Positions 60,597-64,000 of a DNA stretch of 64,000 bases are shown one piece after another; the first letter of the stretch is position 1; every line of letters begins with the position of its first letter. A program made the position numbers and the translations under genes. The DNA comes from Bemisia tabaci (lineage: Eukaryota; Arthropoda; Insecta; Hemiptera; Aleyrodidae). The notes under the pieces were generated by a model that saw only the letters and a program-made list of their open reading frames with translations, did no database searches and had not been told where the DNA came from. The stretch covers positions 77,931,912-77,995,911 of the forward strand of contig NC_092793.1 of the NCBI RefSeq assembly GCF_918797505.1, read 5' to 3'.

Positions 60597-60604
60597 TATA
60601 AAAT
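60597..60604 (+). promoter_or_regulatory. TATA box of the right-hand gene
   Basis: TATAAAAT 122 bases upstream of the ATG at 60726. No strong initiator was singled out. The position suits a short 5' UTR. Confidence 0.4.
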
Positions 60605-60725
60605 AGCTACCGCGAACATCACCGTGGTCACCTTACAGTTATAGTTGAGTAATATGTCACTTCGCGACACCAAAACTCTCATGAATTCATGACTACCGTC
60701 TGTCTGACCTCACGCTAATCCTGTA

Positions 60726-60806
60726 ATGAGCATGAATCTCTCCACCGTCAACGACAATCCAACTGGCACTAATGATCTCTACTGGCATCTGTTTGTACTT
60801 CAACAG
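60726..60806 (+). CDS. Right-hand gene exon 1
   Basis: 27 codons, MSMNLSTVNDNPTGTNDLYW..., ending CAACAG with a GTAAAA donor in phase 0. A second ATG two codons later could also start. The antisense strand is also open for 37 codons, but it lacks an acceptor. Confidence 0.65.
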
Positions 60807-62286
60807 GTAAAATAAGATGATTGCCTGCCAGCCATTGTTTAAAGTGCCAGCAATCAATTATTATCATTTTAATTGATATCTCTACGATGGCATGTCAAGC
60901 AGGTAGTTTTTGTTCTTTCGTCAGAGGCTCTATTAGTTATGAGCTCTGTTGCCAATTTTTTTGCGTGGCCAGAAGATGTAACTGTTTAAGTGATACGGAC
61001 GTATTTCTGCGAAATGGAACTATGTGTATTATGACGTGAGCCCTGCTATACATACATTTTGATGGGTCCCAGGGCTCATGTCTTAATGCACATAGTTCCG
61101 TTTGGTAGAAATAGGTTCATATAAAATGGGATCTACTTTAGAAGCTTCATGAAAGGTAATTTGTTGGTGTTTCAGGCGGAGCTGTCGGTACAGGGAGACG
61201 ATTACACGCGGAAGATATGGCACATGTACGCGACATTTGAGGAATTGGTGGACCATCACACTGGAGGCGCGAAGCCAAAAGAGGATGGCGGATTCAAGGG
61301 AAGCTCAAGCGGAATGGGGACGCGCCCGGAGCCGCAACCGCCGCCAGTGGCCCCGCAGTCGGCGCCACCTCGCGCATCCATAGGAGGGAGCTTCTTCGAG
61401 CTGAGCGGGGCCGGAACCAGAGGCGACGCCGACGCCGACGCCGGCGCCTCCATGTCCCCGCAGACCTCGTCCCTCGAGTTCCTGGGCTCCGGATCCAAAG
61501 ACGACATGAGCTTAGAGTACCGAAAACCGCACTACCGAACCCGCTACCGCCGCGGTCGGAAGAGACTCGGCGTCTCGAACCCCCTCCTGGACACGATCAG
61601 CTCCATCAGCTGGATGCAGCCCGACGACGAGGGGGGCTACGGTAGCCACGGCTCCCACAAGAACTTCGGGCCCAAGTACAGCTCCGACTTCGACAGGGAC
61701 TCCATCAGCTACGCCGGCTCCAACTCCATCGACTCCGGCTACAAGAGCTACTGCCCGACGCCGGAGCCCTCGGAGGGCCTCTACTTCGAGAAGCGCGGCT
61801 CTATATCTAGTCAGTGTTCGCAGAAGCCGCGGATACCAATGGGCACGCGGGTCCTCAACCGGAACTCCATGCCGCAGTACTACAGCACGGACGACGAGCA
61901 AGAGCACGACTCCAGCCTCAGCTTCCGGCACAGTTTGCTCAGCGTCGAGTCGGTCGGAGCCGGTGCCGGGAGCGGAGTGCTCCGGCCGCGGAGTCTGAGC
62001 ACGAGCAGCGCGGGCGGCTACCGGCGACCCGTGAGCCCCGTCTCGCAGAGGTCGCTCCGCACGAGTTGCCCGAGCTGCCCCAGCTCCAGAACGCACAGCC
62101 CCTGCTACAGCGGCGCCAGCGGCAAGAGCTCCCCGCTCTACCACCGCACCAAGCTACCCTCCGACCACGCAGACGTCGGCTACCTCTTCAGCAAGCGCAT
62201 CCAAGACGACCAAGTCACCGCTCTTATCAATGTCCTAGATGACAGCAACCGTTGGACGAGTGTCGCTCGGGTCAAGAATCTTAAAG
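60726..62286 (+). CDS. N-terminal part of an unidentified Ser/Pro-rich protein (exons 1-2, partial)
   Basis: Exon 1 60726-60806 and exon 2 61176-62286 give 397 residues plus one base, continuing beyond the window. An in-frame TGA at 60705 fixes the ATG. The junction reads NDLYWHLFVLQQ then AELSVQGDDYTRKIWHMY, a continuous, folded-looking N-terminus of about 60 residues. The rest looks disordered: proline-rich near 70-90, Asp-Ala repeats near 110-118, a basic cluster YRTRYRRGRKR at about 147-157 (possible NLS) and many Ser. The last 45 residues look ordered again (DQVTALINVLDDSNRW). I do not recognise the family. GC-rich codon use contrasts sharply with the AT-rich flanks. Confidence 0.75.
60996..61116. 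mobile_element. TGGACGTATTTCT MITE, copy 3, in intron 1 of the right-hand gene
   Basis: CGGACGTATTTCTGCGAAAT ... CCGTTTGGTAGAAATAGGTTCA with TA direct repeats. It occupies a third of the 369-base intron and ends about 60 bases before the acceptor. Confidence 0.8.
61176..62286 (+). CDS. Right-hand gene exon 2
   Basis: Acceptor GTGTTTCAG, donor GGTGAGT (consensus), 1111 bases, leaving phase 1. Frame open throughout with strong G/C third positions. An in-frame ATG at 61149 lies in the intron and is unlikely to be used. Confidence 0.85.
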
Positions 62287-62333
62287 GTGAGTCTCGTCCA
62301 GCTTTACATGCCACTGAAAACAAAAAGTATCAC

Positions 62334-62510
62334 CATGGGCGTAGCTAGGGGGGTCCTGGAGGGGGGCCTGCCCCCCCCCCAGAAATCTCGTGGCCCCCCC
62401 AGAAAAACGGGATCCTTCATTCCTCACCCTCCCTCCGCTCTCTTCACCACGAGAGGTGGTCCCATGCCCCCCCCCCCCCCCCTCAGAGAAATTTCCTAGC
62501 TACGCCCCTG
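62334..62510. mobile_element. hAT-like MITE, GGGCGTAGCTAGG ends, 8-base target duplication
   Basis: CATGGGCGTAGCTAGG and (complement) CAGGGGCGTAGCTAGG, flanked by AGTATCAC at 62326-62333 and 62511-62518. The interior has several C- and G-runs. 47 bases inside intron 2 of the right-hand gene. Confidence 0.92.
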
Positions 62511-62853
62511 AGTATCACAATCTCAACTAAACTCCCAGCTGATTTTGGCGCCAGCTATAGGTAAGAGAAGTTGCACTGGCTCCAAGTGTAAAGGCACCAG
62601 CCGGTGGCGGTATAGTTAATCCAACCACGCTTATATGCGGACGGTGAGGGCACCAGCTAGAGGTATGCTTGATCCAATCAAACTTTCAGCTGACTTAACC
62701 ATACCTCTGGCTTGTGCAACTACTCAAATATCTGGCGCCAAATTCTGCCAGGAGCATAGTTGGGATTGTGACATTTCTTTTTCCCGTGTGATCACCGATA
62801 TCACGGACGAAGTTGAGTAAAATATTTTGAGAAGTACCTTTATGGCTACCATA

Positions 62854-62935
62854 TGAACTTCGTTTTGCAATTAAGAACTACTATTTCTGATTCATTCGCA
62901 GAGGTGCCAATCATTATGGAAACTAATGACGCACA
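62854..62935. mobile_element. Half copy of the TGGACTTCATTTTGC MITE
   Basis: TGAACTTCGTTTTGCAATTA, AGAACTACTATTTCTGATTC. Only one arm is clear. Confidence 0.45.
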
Positions 62936-63085
62936 CAATTATGTTGTTTCTAACGTGAACCAGACCTAGTAGTTACTATTAAGCCACTAGACAGGCTAAA
63001 AATTAAGACATAATTAAGTTTCCCTCATAAAAATTTCAGGTAAGACTTGATTTGAGTGACCAAAAGTGTTTAGATTACTTCCTAT

Positions 63086-63320
63086 GTGGACATGTTTCTA
63101 TCAAATGGAACTAAGCGCCATCGGGGGGGGGGGAGGAGGGAAGAAAGAGGGGGGCTTGGATTGGCTGTGTTGCGGAACGCGATGCTCGTTCCGTCTTATA
63201 CTCGCAATGGTTTTCCATGGCGCTTATAGTTCCGTTTGACAGAACGCGCTATCCGAGATTTTAAAATCCTCAAAAGGAACTCAATTTGGCGCTTAGTTCC
63301 ATTTAACAGAAAAACGTCCA
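63086..63320. mobile_element. Diverged TGGACGTATTTCT MITE relative
   Basis: TGGACATGTTTCTATCAAAT ... CATTTAACAGAAAAACGTCCA. The interior contains GGCGCTTA-AGTTCC twice and a G-run at 63124. No 2-base duplication found. Confidence 0.5.
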
Positions 63321-63532
63321 AGTTAGATGTTGGCATTTTCAGTTAGCATAGGGTTACGAATTGCTCGCTCACAAGAAAAATAATATTCTACAAGTCACTA
63401 CAACGGTTGTGACGGGCTTCTTAGTCAACCGGTATGCCTTCCCTCTACTCTTTGGGTTGTTTAAGGTATAAACAACGTGCAAAAACTGAGCCAGGGCGCA
63501 AAGATTGAGATATATTTTCATGCCACCAATAC

Positions 63533-63784
63533 TGCCGTGCTAAGGAAGAACGCCGTATGTGCATTCGAATGTTGCCAAATTTCCTTTCAGAAAATGTAAA
63601 TTTTTAAAGAAAGTTAAGAATATTTTTCCTTGAAATTGTAAGACTTTTTAGATCTGATTTTGAACAAAATCCTCCAAAAATTTGGAGGAGAAATATTCAC
63701 AAATTCTACCTGAAAATTTGTTGTTTTTCGAAGGAAATTTGGCAACTCCTGATGGCTCATACGGCGTTCTTCCTTAGCACGGCA
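63533..63784. mobile_element. TGCCGTGCTAAGG MITE, copy 3, complete
   Basis: TGCCGTGCTAAGGAAGAACG ... GTTCTTCCTTAGCACGGCA, TIRs of about 55 bases. If the element starts one base earlier (C), AATA flanks both sides. In intron 2 of the right-hand gene. Confidence 0.8.
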
Positions 63785-63794
63785 GAATACAACC

Positions 63795-64000
63795 TACGGC
63801 AACGTTTAGAGCGCGATTTGACTCACGTAGAGGTTTTTTTCTTTGAGCGGGGGGTTTGAATTTACGCTTCGAAAAACGTTAAACATCTAAATTAGGAGTT
63901 AATTTCAGCGATTTTTGTCCGAATTGTGTGTTACGTGAAATTTTAATCAGGAAACATGTATCAAACTGCTTTAATTCGAACCTTGTCTCATGGTCAATTG
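63795..64000. mobile_element. Second copy of the TGGACCACTAGACAAGG foldback, cut by window end
   Basis: It matches the right half of the 16812-17362 element: GATTTGACTCACGTAGAG, GAGCGGG, TACGTGAAATTTTAATCAGG, AAACATGTAT, then CCTTGTCTCATGGTCAA at its terminus. The left arm is absent. Confidence 0.6.

Noticed and set aside
61512..62144. 210-codon open frame antisense to exon 2 of the right-hand gene
   Set aside because: It is the shadow of a GC-rich coding exon (G/C third positions remove stops on the other strand). It is Ala/Arg/Val-rich without domain or splice support.
1..64000. CRISPR arrays, tRNA or rRNA genes
   Set aside because: No regularly spaced short repeats with unique spacers and no tRNA arm motifs found by eye. 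The arrays here are tandem transposon-derived repeats.

Overview
This is a eukaryotic, almost certainly insect, nuclear window: AT-rich, with GT-AG introns, split genes and very many short non-autonomous DNA transposons. A hemipteran such as a whitefly is my guess from the repeat style, with low confidence. There are no bacterial operons, rRNA or tRNA genes, or CRISPR arrays. Most open frames lie in repeats or introns and do not look coding.

Two real genes are visible. (1) Minus strand, 18961 down to 6234: a complete 11-exon phospholipase D3/D4-type gene. Joining the exons by splice sites gives an uninterrupted 501-residue type II membrane protein with two intact HKD motifs. A DRE-like TATCGATA lies upstream of the start and a candidate AATAAA lies 183 bases past the stop. 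Its introns hold an LTR fragment, two large foldback elements, a tandem duplication and a possible stop-containing extra exon. (2) Plus strand, from 60726: the 5' end of a gene leaving the window on the right. Exon 1 (27 codons, TATA box upstream, in-frame stop just before the ATG) joins in phase 0 to a very GC-rich 1111-base exon, giving 397 residues of a Ser/Pro/Gly-rich protein I cannot name. A third, weak signal is a possible terminal exon on the plus strand at 1406-1543.

Between the genes, about 19.3-60.6 kb is a transposon graveyard: nested hAT-like elements with exact 8-base target duplications, MITE families with TGGAC ends, a TA-flanked family, families beginning TGCCGTGCTAAGG or containing GCGCCTTCAATTTTT, and many palindromes.

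The two most unusual structures are these. First, nine elements that share only CACTG/CACGG ends followed by an A-run, and are each flanked by a 2-base direct repeat of variable sequence (9 of 9), although their interiors belong to several unrelated foldback families. Second, a roughly 1.3 kb near-perfect palindrome at 58191-59517, each arm carrying the same 92-codon open frame, which would make a very long hairpin RNA if transcribed.
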